Notes under the pieces: generated by a model
Databases searched by the model: none
What the model was told of the DNA's origin: nothing
What the model saw: the letters and a program-made list of their open reading frames with translations, nothing else
Assembly: GCF_051106095.1 (NCBI RefSeq)
Contig: NC_135786.1
Location: 87,642,001 to 87,706,000 of the forward strand
Source of the DNA: Pogona vitticeps
Taxonomy: Eukaryota; Chordata; Lepidosauria; Squamata; Agamidae
Direction: 5' to 3'
Length of the DNA stretch: 64,000 nucleotides
Shown: piece by piece, positions 37,148 through 49,329 of the stretch
Layout of the letters: each line of letters begins with the position of its first letter
Position numbering within the stretch: position 1 is the stretch's first letter
Program-made: the position numbers and the translations under genes

Positions 37148-37815
37148 TATTTTATGGGGTGGGGTCCCAAAAGTGACAAATATGACATGCGTATTGACTT
37201 CTACTGTCAAAGACATGTAATTTGATACATGATCACATCAGCAAGTGCCTACAGTTCTACCAGATTATAAACTATGTATACACAGAGAAAGAGATCAGAG
37301 TTTTAGTATGAAACCCATCAGGTTTATCAATCGCAGAAGCTAAAACCTTGTCTGAAAACTAAAGAAACACATCTATGACTCAGTCTAAACAAATGATCAG
37401 GATAGCTTTAATTGGAGGCACATTTAAGAGAGGAGAAAATAATTTTACAGATGGTACTCAATATAATTACTGTAGTAGAAATCCTATTTATGACTTCCAC
37501 CATTGAGGTACAGTTGACTCTGGATGCTCCAGAGAGAAGACAAGAACCAATATACCTTACTGGCAAACTGGAAATATTTTTTGAAAAGAAGATGAAAATA
37601 GAGGAGGGGGTTTCTCCCTCTTCCTTTTTAATATCATAACTGACTGAATACGTCACTGCCCACAGCTCTATTTGGGTGCAAATTAACTGTCCACGCAGGC
37701 TGCAGAATGGCATAACCAGGAGCACTCCCAATTGTACCAGATAAACTGCAGTCTTGTTGCTGTGCCGGAAAGGAGAGGGACAGCTTGTAAAAGCGGCAGA
37801 AAGAGCTCTTCATTC

Positions 37816-37853
37816 AACTATTAGATCCCAGCCGTGAAAGCCTTTGCGAATAC
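37816..37853 (+). mobile_element. 38-bp Penelope-like 3' tip with 12-bp target duplication
   Basis: The insert contains ATTAGATCCCAGCCGTGAAA and GCCTTTGCGAATAC, nearly identical to the 3' tail of the element at 29471. It is flanked by exact AGCTCTTCATTC repeats (37804-37815 and 37854-37865). An extreme 5' truncation during target-primed insertion explains it. Confidence 0.8.
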
Positions 37854-37867
37854 AGCTCTTCATTCCT

Positions 37868-38430
37868 TACTAAATAATAACAATAGTCAGGCATCCTTCA
37901 GTCTCGAAAGACTATGGTGACGTGCTTTGTATGGAGGACTTGGAACAGCGTCTAGTGTGGCTGACAAGGCCAATTCGAGAGTGACAATCTCTTCCACGCT
38001 GAAGACAAATCCAATCTGTCCCCTGTCCAGCTCCCTGGTTTTGCTGCTTTTGTGACTTCCTCTTTGCCTCGGCCTGCTGGACAAGGGTCTCTTCAAATTG
38101 GGAGAGGCCGTGATGCACTGCCTGCCTCCAGGCTGAATGGTTAGATGTCAGGGTGTCCCATCTGTTGAGGACTATTCCTAAGGCATTCAGATCCTGCTTG
38201 CAGATATCCTTGTATCGCAGCTGTGGTCTCCCTCTGGGGCGATTTCCCTGCACTAATTCTCCATACAGGAGATCCTTTGGAATCCGACCATCAGCCATTC
38301 TCACGACGTGCCCAAGCCAACGTAGACATCGCTGTTTCAGTAATGTATACATGCTGAATATTCCAGCTCGTTCTAGGACTACTCTGTTTGGACCTTTGTC
38401 CTGCCAGGTGATGCCAATAAACCCTAATAA
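37868..38430 (-). repeat. LINE fragment, C-terminal ORF with zinc-finger-like end
   Basis: On the minus strand a frame reads CLRWLGHVVRMADGRIPKDL, then RPRGRPQLRYKDICKQDLNA, and ends in a Cys/His array RDCHSRIGLVSHTRRC. This pattern of RT C-terminus plus a finger-like motif belongs to non-LTR retrotransposons. The clade was not settled. The frame stays open for about 146 codons, so the copy is moderately young. Confidence 0.6.
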
Positions 38431-40435
38431 TCCTTATTGTGGCAATATAATCAATACCTTTTGAGCATGGCCCTCCATGCTGCAAACCCTTGTTTTCCAG
38501 TTGTAAAAAAAGTAATCTGTAGTGCATTTCAGTCTGTTGAGAGAAACATATTACATGCATTTCAGTAAGAATGAATATAATGACACGCGGAAGTCATTCA
38601 TAACTGATAACTGATTATCATAATAGGATGATGCTCTGGGACCCTGTCCATCTTCCTATCATTACCTCATTGGTGAAGGCTTCAGCATTACACTTATTCC
38701 CCTTAACAGAAACTTTCAAAGCTCTGCCTTCATGGTTTCCATAAATTCACATTCTCTGCCTTACAACTCTTACGTTTGTATTGCAGAATCTGTCTGAGTA
38801 AGTACTGTACATCTCATTAAAACATCCTTAAGTATGAGAATGATGAAATACAGGACAAAACTGGAAATATCAGGTCAGAAGCTTTAAACTCGCCTTGCCC
38901 CCCCCCCACATACTTACAAACCGGGTGGCTTTAAATGTATACATGGATATAAGTACTTTAAGAAGACTTGTTCACTCTTTGCAGCTACACACAAGAGGCC
39001 AGGCTAGAAGTGACATTATTTGCAGCTTTTGCCCTTGCAAGCCTGCACAGCTGATTGTTGTTGATGATAAAATAGCCAGTGCTGGGAAGGGCAGGCTAGA
39101 TGCAGACAGGTAGATGGGGGAATTAATCATTTGCATTAAGTCAGGGTGCCTTCATCTGCTGTTTGCGGTGGAAGATGAGCATCCCTGGAGGCCCTCATTT
39201 CCATAGGAACAAAGTGTAGCTATCTTAGCTTTGCATCCATCTGAACAACATATTTATTTTTGTTGCTGTGTAGTGTAGGAGGTTTACGAGCTGCATTTTA
39301 AGCCACAGCACAAGCAATTATGGACTTCAGTCAACAGATCCAGGCATTATTATCCTCTAGGTCTTTTTATGTTGACAAACTCGTTAGCACAGTTTGGCTT
39401 TTAAGTGGACACGTTGCTCATTACATGAGACATTTCCATTACTCCCATGCAAAAGCTAATTACTGATTCTCAGCCCCGAAGTCCAGGTACCTTATAACTT
39501 TTGTGCAATGAAGAGGGGGGCAAAACAAGGTTTGGGGTATTCCCAGATGCAAACAACGCCCATCAAGTCAGAGCATGTATCCTATGTTCCACACCCTTCT
39601 TTTCTGCACAGAGGTGACATCTCAGCCTTTAGTAGGGCATAACTATCTCCAGCAATGCTGTCTGAACATGCTCTTCAAGGCTGCTTCGATGGTTTTCCAT
39701 CCTGGCAGGGAAAGGTGGCTATGTCTCATATACCTCTTCATGCACACCTTAGAGCCCAACTCTACCCTAACCTGTTGCTTTTATATTCTTTCTTCTAGTT
39801 TCACCCTGGCTATCCTGGTGCTTCCAGCCCAATGGTGGCAATGTACAAGTTACTATTTTTCTTTTATTTGTATCAGACCATTGCACGATTTAAAATTGCA
39901 GATGTATAAAAAATATAAGTACTGTAAAATTCAAACCAATTAAAACATTTCAGTAATTAGGATATTTTTGACCAGAAGTGGATTACTTCAATAGCGCTTT
40001 CTCAGCTATTTACTTGATCTTCTCTATGATGTAGAGGCATACATTGCATGTACATAAATGCTACTTTGACTGAATTTCTCCATAGTCACAGAAAATTGGT
40101 CCTATATTTCAGTAGCCCCATTTTATCTGATTATGCTTGATTATTCTTTGATCTTCCTATTCTGCTAAAAGTCTATTAAGTGACTTCCAGATGGTCCAGC
40201 CAAAATCTTGTCTTGTCTGGAGAAACTCTTTGGCATTCATTTATTCTGCAAGGTGTGACATTTTTGCTTTCCATAGATTTAGCCTAGCCTCTTCTGGTTT
40301 AATAGTTAGAGCTTGAGAGGTGTGCAGAAAACTTCTCCTTGACTTTAGCTGTCATCTAGGGACTTGATGTCCATAACGTGGATGGGTTTATTGCTCTATT
40401 ACTTTATTTTGTTTGTTATTTGTTTGCACCCTTTG

Positions 40436-40600
40436 GCATACTTCTGGAGGGGCAATGCCAGCCAGATAATAGACCTTTTCAATGGGGGTAGGTTTCAGTC
40501 AGCTAGTAATAATCTTGCATAATTCTTAACAGCTGCCTAAAGCCTACCCCCATTGAAAAAGTCTATTATCTGGCTGGCATTGCCCCTCCAGAAATATGTC
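40436..40600. repeat. Long near-perfect hairpin, about 70-bp arms
   Basis: The left arm (40436-40505) and right arm (about 40530-40600) are reverse complements with about 6 mismatches in the outer 60 bp, mostly transitions. The spacer is about 24 bp. Shared segments include GGGGCAATGCCAGCCAGATA and TTTTCAATGGGGGTAGG. It has no coding sequence and no clear target duplication. It may be a palindromic MITE or a source of hairpin RNA. Confidence 0.9.
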
Positions 40601-40997
40601 TAGAAGCGCTAGCAAATAATGAACAAAAAAAAGGTAAGATACCATCTGACTTACCCGATAATGTTGGCCTGCAACCTTCATTAGCTCTAGCCAGTATAGG
40701 CAAAGGTGAATAGTCACATGAGCTGCAGACCAACTGGAAGGCAATATGATACACATATCCTAGTCACAATTCTGTCAAACGCCTCTCACTCTCCAAAGGC
40801 CTCTTCCATGAATACTGTATAGAGGAGTGACTTGGGTGGCCCCACTGGGACATCAGTAATACTGATGTTTCATACTGTTCTCTTTGTAGACGAACTGCCT
40901 GGAATACACAAACAGCAGCAGTAAAAAGTCTCAGTAAGTTCCCAGTGAAAGAGCTCACCTATACTATAATAATGTATAGAATGTACAACCAATCATC

Positions 40998-41100
40998 ATC
41001 ATCATAGGACTGGAGAGCTGGAAGGGACCCTATGGATCATTGAGTCCAGCCCCTATCAAAGAGGCACAGCGGGGAATCAAACTCCCAACCTATGGCACCT
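40998..41100 (+). repeat. Squamate interspersed repeat fragment
   Basis: AGGACTGGAGAGCTGGAAGG, CATTGAGTCCAGCCCC and GGGGAATCAAACTCCCAACC are blocks of a common squamate repeat. It resembles the start of the CR1-like piece at 59984. Confidence 0.45.
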
Positions 41101-41649
41101 AAACTATGGAGCTATCCAGCAGTTCTTATGTTCCAGATGTTTTAGCCTACAAATCCCATGCATGGCCCTTTACCACTGATCCTTCCAAATGGGTAGTCCT
41201 AAAAATCTAGATAATATTCAGTCACCTACCTTGGCACTACACACACATATAACCTGTTTTCTCTTCTGCATCACAGAGTCTGTACTGTTGTTGTAATTCA
41301 TTACTTGAGTCCAACTCCCAATTAGCTTGGAATATTGGTCAAGCAAAAGGAGTAGGAGTTTCCTCTCTCATCATGTTCCAGTTCCCTCATTTCTTGGTAC
41401 TTCTCCCAAATTCCTTTTTCCCCCAACCTCCCACTAAAGACGATGGCGGAATCTTTCTCCCAAGACAGCTCAAGGAGCCAAACAGGGAACATTTTACAGG
41501 GACTATAGAGAAATATATGAAGGTTGAAGTAGGAGAGGTTACTATGTATCCTCAAATAAACCCTCGGAACAGTGAGGAGTCATCACAGAACAATCACAGT
41601 GAAGTTGCTACAGGTTCATCAGTTGAATCATGTGAAAGCTATGCTAGAA

Positions 41650-41659
41650 TATATATATA

Positions 41660-41692
<33 letters not shown>
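41650..41692. repeat. (AT)n(GT)n microsatellite
   Basis: A short AT run is followed by about 15 GT units. Confidence 0.97.
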
Positions 41693-41694
<2 letters not shown>

Positions 41695-42111
41695 ACCTCC
41701 AAAACTATTTGACCCGTGTGCTCGTTATTTATGTAAGACATTTTTTAAAAAACCATGCAAAAGTACTGTTTAAAAGGTCAGTTTGAAAACCCTGTTGTCT
41801 CTTGCAAAATTACAGAACCCATGCTCCACCCTTGGGAACATAGTCATTGCATTACCTGCCTAGAACAAAAGAAGTCCATGCCCTTATCTTTATTGGATCC
41901 TTTCCCAGTGACTACCCCAGCTCTGCCTCCCTCCACACAAACACACCAGGAACAGGATATTGGTTGGTGGAGAGTTGGGAATATGAGGAAAACAGATGTG
42001 TTAGGGAGGCTTTTGAATGCAGGGCTAGGACTGCCCCAGTTCCACTCACAAGAATTACTCCAGGGTTGCCTGTGTCCCTGAGCATCCTGCTTTAAGTTCT
42101 TATTGGTAGTA

Positions 42112-42500
42112 CAGTGGTGCCTCGCTTAGCGATGTTAATTGGTTCAAAAAAACACATCGCTATGGGAAAACATCGCTAAGCAAAACACCATTTCCCATAG
42201 GAATGCATTGAAAACCAGATAATCCATTCCAATGGGAACAGATTACCGTCCTTAAGCGAAAATCACCATAGGAAACATCGCTAAGCGAAACGCGGTTTCA
42301 ATGCATTTCAATGGTTTTGACAGGTCCGTTTTCGCTATTTTTAAAGTGTCTTAAAATGTTCAAAAACTGTTTAAAATGCTTGGAATCATTAGTGCACCCT
42401 GTAAAACCTTTGCAAATTTAATTTGGCTTTGTTCTGAGTCTTCGTTAATTTTTGGTGAATTCCCCCCCCCCATTGGAATGCATTGGACTGTAGGTTTGAC
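42112..42500 (+). mobile_element. Tigger-like element, one end only
   Basis: The left terminal repeat CAGTGGTGCCTCGCTTAGCG is preceded by TA. The interior repeats the CATCGCTAAGCGAAA theme. No matching right end was found, so the copy is truncated; its right limit is approximate. Confidence 0.55.
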
Positions 42501-42596
42501 AGCTAAATATTTAAGAAATGCTTTTACCAATTCAATTCTCACACACCACAACAGATTTGAACCCTGAGCCCTAGTCTGTCACTCTGTCCACTACGC

Positions 42597-42683
42597 CAGT
42601 GGTTCTTAACCCTTTTGAAAGAAATGCCCCCTTGAGCCATTGAGGAAGTTATCATCGCCCCCCTCCCCACAGTGATATCTTTC

Positions 42684-42778
<95 letters not shown>

Positions 42779-43164
42779 TTACACTTAAATCCAATGACCC
42801 CTGAAAACAAAATTCAATTCCAAGAAAATGAAATGCCCCCAAAAAGTAACATGTAATGATTTAGTTGCAAGCGAATTTTAAGACGCAAAAAGAAATATAA
42901 AAAGGGCATAAAAATAAACCACAATGCAGGAACTAAAAATTTCAAGATGAAAACTCTGAAACTAAATTAAGATTGGAGGAAAATATATATTCATGCACAC
43001 TGTAAAAAGGCTGCAGCCATCTTAACAGGTATGGCTTGCTCCAGCGCCCCCCTACCGCCCCCTTCTGCTCCAGCGCCCCCACGCCGCCCCTTTTCGTTCT
43101 ACCGCCCCCCTGAAAAATGAAATCGCCCCCTGGGGGGCATTATCGCCCACGTTAAGAACCACTG
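42597..43164. mobile_element. hAT nonautonomous element, copy 1
   Basis: The ends CAGTGGTTCTTAACCCTTTT and GTTAAGAACCACTG are inverted, with an exact 8-bp duplication CACTACGC (42589-42596 and 43165-43172). This is diagnostic of hAT insertion. The interior holds a (TTTA)n run of about 97 bp and a C-rich end. A closely similar copy is at 49626-50145. Confidence 0.9.
42684..42780. repeat. (TTTA)n microsatellite inside the hAT element
   Basis: About 24 pure TTTA units. The sister copy has a shorter run at 49709-49760, so the run seems to be part of the element and varies by slippage. Confidence 0.97.
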
Positions 43165-43424
43165 CACTACGCCACGCTGGGCATCCTAAAGTATCTAGAG
43201 GATACCACATTACAGAAACGCTGCACTGGAGGATCATTGAAAGACCATATTTTCCCTTATAAACCCACCAAAGTTTTAATATTTTTGAGAGGCCTTTCTC
43301 TCTGCCTGAGTTCTTCAGTGACTAGTAGACAGCCCTCCCTCATTCACTCTGCCTGATGGCTGGCAGGCAGAGAGAGACCTTTTGATTCAAACAGATCTTT
43401 GTCATATGAAAGGGGTTGTAGTTT

Positions 43425-43555
43425 CTTTTTACTGCCATGTGTTTTAGACTGTTTTAATATTTTAATTGTGTTTGTTTTCATCTGCATTTTAATATTGCAA
43501 GCTGCCTCAAGTCCCATGTTTCAGCTGAAGAGTGAGGTATAAATTTAGCTTATTA
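43425..43555 (+). repeat. LINE-type 3' tail
   Basis: TTTTAATATTGCAAGCTGCC and TCAAGTCCC ... GAGTGAGGTATAAATTTAGC follow the CR1/L2-like tail pattern. A similar one is at 48475-48640. Confidence 0.45.
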
Positions 43556-44663
43556 AGTATTAACAGCCACACATATGAAAGAGGGGAACGTCACATTTTA
43601 AAATAAAAGGCACACTATGAACCAGAAAGCATGTGATTCAAAACATACGTGGTTGTAAAGGCTCATTTCTGCTGTTGTTGTTCTCATTCTAACTGCTGCG
43701 TATTCTCACCACTTTTATGAGTTCGGATTCTGTTTACCTGAAGGTCTAAAACAGTGAAAGAGGTCAGGTATATAAAAATGTTAAGTAAATGAATTCCTTT
43801 CATTTTGGTCCGCCTACAGCAGATGCAGCCCACAAACCTCTTTCAGTCCAGCAGCCTGACACAATTAGCTGCCACAGTTTTATTGGTTTTAAAGGGACTA
43901 GATTGGTTTTCGAAATCGAGTTCATGGCTCAGGCAAAGAAAGGGCTTTATCTGATGCTCCACAGTTGCTGCTTGGGACATCTGGTGAGGCATTGTCTTGG
44001 GTGGGGGACGGTTGTCCTGCTTTTGTTAACCTTTGGCCTTTAAGTCACACCACAGAGGCGCTCTTCCTCACACATGTCATCACATCAAGCAAGACCTTTT
44101 TATTCCCCCAATTCCCCAGGTGAGAGAGCCCAAGGACTCTGCTGAGTGAAGAAAGCACACAGGATGCCAACCTGAAATTTTAAACTGCAGTGCCCTATCT
44201 ATAGCTATACCTGGCCACACCGTTAAATGAGAATGAGATGAGGAGTTTGGATGCCCTCCGCATCTTATACTTCAAAATAAGTAGGGTGATCTCAGTGGCC
44301 CATTGACCCTGGTCTTGGAGGGAAAGCCAGAGGGATGTTTGTGCTGTCCAGGTCTCAGCACCCCCCCCCAATCCTTGGGGGCTACACGCCTAGTTGAGAT
44401 ACAATAGGAGGGGAAAATCCCCTGTGAAGAAAATGCAGCTTCAATAGTGTGCCTAAGCAAAGAAAATGGAATTCAAATTTCACAGAATGAGGCATGATAT
44501 CTTCAGTTCCTGGTTTCCGTTCAGACTCTGAATGCTTCATTTATGGCAATTAATGTAGATAAAATAGGCAGGATGATTCTTCAGTGTGCTTTGGGAGCAA
44601 CCATTTGCTTCACTAACACATGTTTTATTAATATCTAATGATAACTAAAACCTCCAAATGTTT

Positions 44664-45010
44664 TAGGTAAAGGTAAAGGTTCCCCTTGACAATTTTTGTC
44701 CAGTCGTGTTCGACTCTAGGGAGCGGTGCTCATCCCCGTTTCCAAGCCATAGAGCCAGCGTTTTGCCCAAAGACAAACTTCTGTGGTCACATGGCCAGTG
44801 CGACTTAGACACGGAACGCTGCTACCTTCCAACCGAGGTGGTCCCTATTTATCTACTTGCATTTGCATGCTTTTGAACCATTAGGTTGGCGGGAGCTGGG
44901 ACAAGCGATGGGCTCTCACTCCGTCGGGTGGATTCGATCTTACGACTGCTTGGTCTTCTGACCCTGCAGCACAGGCTTCTGCGGTTTAGCCCGCAGCGCC
45001 ACCATGTCCC
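44664..45010 (-). repeat. Sauria-type SINE
   Basis: Full-length-looking copy in reverse: (AGGTAA)n, then GTCCAGTCGTGTTCGACTCT, GGTGCTCATCCCCGTTTCC and CGAGGTGGTCCCTATTTATC. It ends at the tRNA-like head GTTTAGCCCGCAGCGCCACC. It is less diverged than the copy at 35366. Confidence 0.8.
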
Positions 45011-45124
45011 CATCCAAATGATTTAGGAGCCCGCCATATGGAAGACTGCCTACACCTGCATGAACCTCCCTAGGATATAGGGTTGGCCACAAATATTTTG
45101 CCCAGGGATCTGTCACTAAGAGTC

Positions 45125-45320
45125 CATTGTTCTTAAGGGCTGTCAAGTCGGAAATGACTTGCAGTGACCCCGCTAGGGCTTTCAAGATAAGTGAGGTATT
45201 TAAGGAATAGTTTTACCTGTTCCACCCGTCCAGGGAGTTTGTATGGCAGAACTGGAATTCGAACCCAAGTCTCCTGAGTCTTAGTAGGTAACTCTATACA
45301 CTACACCACACTGGATATCC
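45125..45320 (-). repeat. tRNA-derived SINE
   Basis: Reversed tail GGGCTGTCAAGTCGGAAATG, with the reversed tRNA-like head GGAATTCGAACCCAAGTCTC and CTATACACTACACCACACTG. Both RNA polymerase III box regions are recognisable on the minus strand. Confidence 0.65.
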
Positions 45321-47656
45321 ACCTTATTTTATAGGCTGTATTTTAAACTAGTGCATTTTGATGGCTTGTTGTTGTTGAAATAAAAATCTTCTGATATTTT
45401 AGTCAATTGTATTTTTATTTCTATTAACTCATGTTTCCTAGTTTGTAGAGTGCTTTGAAAAAGCTTTCGATTGAAAGGTGGTCCTGAAATATTTTAAATA
45501 CATAATGAAAGAAGTTATACCTGGGACCTGAAACGGAAAACAGACTAGTAAGAGCTAAGAGATGCAGTGTTCTGAACCCTTAAACACTCTTTTGGCTTCC
45601 CCAGATAACTGTACCCTAAGACTGACATCGTTAATGTAAACATATTTCTTGGGTGAAGAACTGCAAACACTGTCATTTGAGACGCAGAAAGCCACTTCAA
45701 ACAAACACCTGGTGAGAACAAACAGAATGGAATGGAGGACAGACTTTTCAGCAGAAACAATAGCTCCAGGTCAGCCTAGGTAAGTATTCAAGACAGCAAG
45801 GAGCTTTCGCTCCCCTCAAGCAAAACAAATACCTGGCTTCACTGGAATACAATTTCAATGGAAAAATGTGAAATTATCGCCCTCTACTGGAACCTCAAAA
45901 ACAACAAACTTGGAAAAGGAACATGTTCCTTGACTCGTCTCAATCGGTCTCTGGATGTTGTGTTTTAATAGGAAATTACAGTTATTGATTGCGTTGTACC
46001 ACCACCAGGTCAGAAGAACATGGGGCAATACTCTCTGATCAATTCTGCTATTGCTGCTTTAAAGTATGTATAAAAAAAATGAGAAATAAAGGCAAAAAAA
46101 ACACTTCCCATAAGGGAAGGTCATAAGCCCTGGAAAATTCCTCAAATGTTCCTTAAACGGCCCCTGAAAATAATATTTCAGTGTAATTACATGCTACTCA
46201 TTGTATATTATTTCTTACACATAAAAATCAACCATGTAAAGACTAGGTTTGTAATTATTGGCTTCGGCATTGTCACAGTATGGTACTTGGCAAGGGCGAG
46301 AAATGTCCAGGGTGGAAGAGCTGCACTTGGTGATCCCTGAACCTGAATCCAAAGGGGCTGCATGTGGCTATTGCTGCACTGCTAGCATTCGACAGAACGG
46401 CAGGAAACTACCTTGTTCCCCTCGCTCCAGAATTTTCTGGGAAAACAAAGTGTGCAGAGAATTTGGTAGCAGCAACTAGAGAGGGGCCACAAACCACAGG
46501 AAAGGGACTGTATGAGGCCTGCAGGTTGGGTGTTGCCCATCTCTGATGTAGCAGCGAGGGAGATGAACCAAAGACTTCCTAGACAAAGTACTGAGGAGGA
46601 CCTTAAAGGAGATAAGGGAGAAGAGGAGGCAGAAAGACACCGTTGGGGCTGCCTTTTTCAACTCTACCTGGCGATGGTAGGAGGATTGAACCAGCAGAGA
46701 CTGGTGCATGCAAAGAACTGGTTCCATCAATGAGCATGGACAGCAACAATATCCAGAACACAGCATGGTGTGTGTGAATGAGAAAAGAACTGAATGAGAA
46801 AAGAAGCTGATTGTGGCTTCTTACTGAGGCCTGAAAGAACACAAGGATCTGTGTTATTTACTGCACTCATTGTTTCCTGCTCTGTGAGAACATCTGTTGT
46901 TTGGAGAGAGCAAGCAGTTGGCAGTTTTGTGGAAGCCAGGGCTCCCCATCAGCTGTTCACGTCAGGCCACTTTTATCTTTCCTCCTTTTACCATACGCCA
47001 TGTGCTACATCAAGGAGCGGCACCTCTTTCACATGCATCAATGTAGCATTCCCACTTCATCTTTATCAGCCCCAGATAAAGGAGGGGTGCAATACTCATG
47101 CCAACAGACAGGCATGTCGTAGCAGGACAAGAGGGCAGAATTTTCAGCTGCTAAAATGTCACAGATATTAATTTTGTGTGTCATCAGAATGATACACAAA
47201 ATTAAAGGTTAAAATGAAAGGTTAAAAAAATAGTGCAATGTAAAGCTATTTAAAATTAACTGATGGATGTTCAAAAAGAAACAATTCCTTTTAAAAAGTA
47301 TGAGTTTCCCTGCATTTACAATAACATTGTGTAGTCAATAAATTTTCAATGATTTTTTTTTTGTCTAAACCTGGAATGACTGGAGGAGTACGTTGCAATG
47401 TAGTTGCACCCTAAGTAAGATGAAAAGAGCAGTTCCCATTATTTTGGTGGGACAAGCTGGTCAGAGCTTAATTTAAGACCTACTGATTTCAGTGGGGACT
47501 GTATACAATTGATCTGTTATGGATCCAACTACTAATTTATACAGAGGTACATAGACAATTGACATGTAACACTACTTACTAGTCTAGAGTCTTTCTGTTA
47601 TATGAACTCATCTAGATTTGCAGTAAGGCTATTAGATGTCTTTTCAAACATATAGT

Positions 47657-47662
47657 TTTATT
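47657..47662 (-). terminator. Candidate C1orf52 polyadenylation signal
   Basis: AATAAA on the minus strand about 490 bases past the C1orf52 stop codon. It would give a 3' UTR of ordinary length. Other weaker hexamers exist, so this choice is an inference. Confidence 0.4.
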
Positions 47663-48152
47663 TCAGTGACTTATTTACAAACTTTACAGACATGTCAAAA
47701 TAGTGTCACTATTGTCACAATACATTGCTTACCCTCCCCACTAAAAATACAATTGCTTGATTTGTAGAAACCACACAAAACCTTCTGTCATGACAGTAAC
47801 TTAGAAAGCAAGTCAAAGATTTATCAGTCTCACAGATGAACCGTGAAGTTTCACAGTCTGTATGAGCACAAATATTTACCACAATATTCTAAGAAGGCAT
47901 GTTTTAAAATAAAAAGGTTTCTAACTAAAATTTCTTAGGTTCCAAGTAGGTAAGACATCCATAATACCAATTATTCCAGAATTTTCAGTACAATAAAATT
48001 ATCATAGATGTTGCAAAATCCTTAACTGTGCTGTATTGGTTGGCAATGCTGTGCTGTTATTTTTCCTCTCTACTGCTCCAGTTACAAAAACATGGATCAG
48101 AAGATGCCCGTGTTCATTAGTGAAGTTCTAAGCAGTCAAGCGCTGTCCAAAT

Positions 48153-48235
48153 TCATCGCTGCTTCTTTTTCTTGTTCTGTTCATCAGGATCTAGCTTTCG
48201 TTTCTTAGATGAAACAGATTCACTCTTTTCATCAT
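48153..48235 (-). CDS. C1orf52: C1orf52 orthologue, coding exon 3 (last)
   Basis: The acceptor TTTTCTTTGAAG precedes base 48235. The first two bases complete an Asp codon begun in exon 2. The exon reads DDEKSESVSSKKRKLDPDEQ, then NKKKKQR and TGA. This matches the basic, Lys-rich C-terminus of human C1orf52 (DDEKDEHTSKKRKVEP...KKKK) and looks like a nuclear localisation signal. The full protein is 191 residues against 182 in human. Confidence 0.92.
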
Positions 48236-48474
48236 CTTCAAAGAAAACAAAATTTGTCAATGCAAAAGCACAGTTAAGCTACAGATGTGAAAAACCATTT
48301 GCACACAGAAAGGGCATCAACAGGTCTGAATGACTAATGAATACAATACCAAGATAAAACCTGCCATGAAAAGGACTGACAGATTTTAGATGTTCATAAA
48401 CTGAACATAGGTTAGTGATGTGATATGGCTGCAAAAAAAGGCTAATGCAATTTTAGGCTGAGTTAACCTACAGG

Positions 48475-48640
48475 TTTTTTTTAATGTTTTTCAATTATTT
48501 TTATACTTGATTTTTTAAAATCTTAATATATATTTAATTGTTTTTTTAAATGTGATATTTGTATTGTGTTTTTAGAATTCTTATTTTATCTGTTCTCCCC
48601 TTGAGTCCCCTATGGGGAGAAAAGTGGCAAATAAATGAAT
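48475..48640 (+). repeat. LINE-type 3' tail
   Basis: A T-rich stretch leads to TTCTCCCCTTGAGTCCCC, then GGCAAATAAATGAATGAG. Decayed CR1/L2-like tail. Confidence 0.45.
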
Positions 48641-49329
48641 GAGTGAACAAACCATAATCTAAAAGCCAAAAGTAGACATCATTTTAGTTTCTTTTGCATT
48701 CGTTTTACAACCTGGAAAGTTATTTTTAAAGTAATTTGGTCCAATACCCCTTACAGCATTTGGGGCGTTACTGACTGACTGACTGATTGATTGGGCATAT
48801 ATACCATCTCATACTGCTAGAGGACTCTCTGGGTGGCTTAAAACATAATAAAGCAAGGAGCACGTTGTCTCCTCACCCAGAAATCTGGGTACAAAACATT
48901 TCTAATGTTTAAACATTTTAAAAACAGCGGCCACCATCTTTCTGGAGATTCATGTGAATGCAAGAGTAACTGCAGAAGTTGCTAAATGACAAGGTGTGGG
49001 CTGTATTTTGGTTGTGAGCTGACTGTGCCCAGTAACCCAGCCCGCACACACCTTGCACATGCCTGCATGTCAGTTAGCCACAATTAGCCATGGCAACTTC
49101 CACAATTCATCTTATATCCAACAGGATTTTGGCCAGTACTGTATTTAAACATTTCAAACAACACTTGTTATGTTACTCGTGATAATGTATTAGGGAGGAA
49201 TTAAAAATATATGCTCAAATACTGTACTTTGCCTTTCTCCTCCCCTGTGAAAGAAAAGTGAGAATTCTCTTGAGAATTATACAGAAATATGGGGGAATAA
49301 AAAGTAAATGTGCCTGTGTGAGAAAAGGG

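Larger units (their letters stand above)
42540..43200 (-). repeat. tRNA-derived SINE interrupted by a hAT element
   Basis: The tRNA-like head of a minus-strand SINE (42540-42596, including GATTTGAACCCTGAGCCC) breaks off and resumes at 43165 (CACTACGCCACGCTGGGCAT). The 568-bp hAT element lies in between. The 8-bp CACTACGC is duplicated at the junctions, so the SINE is the older of the two. Confidence 0.75.
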
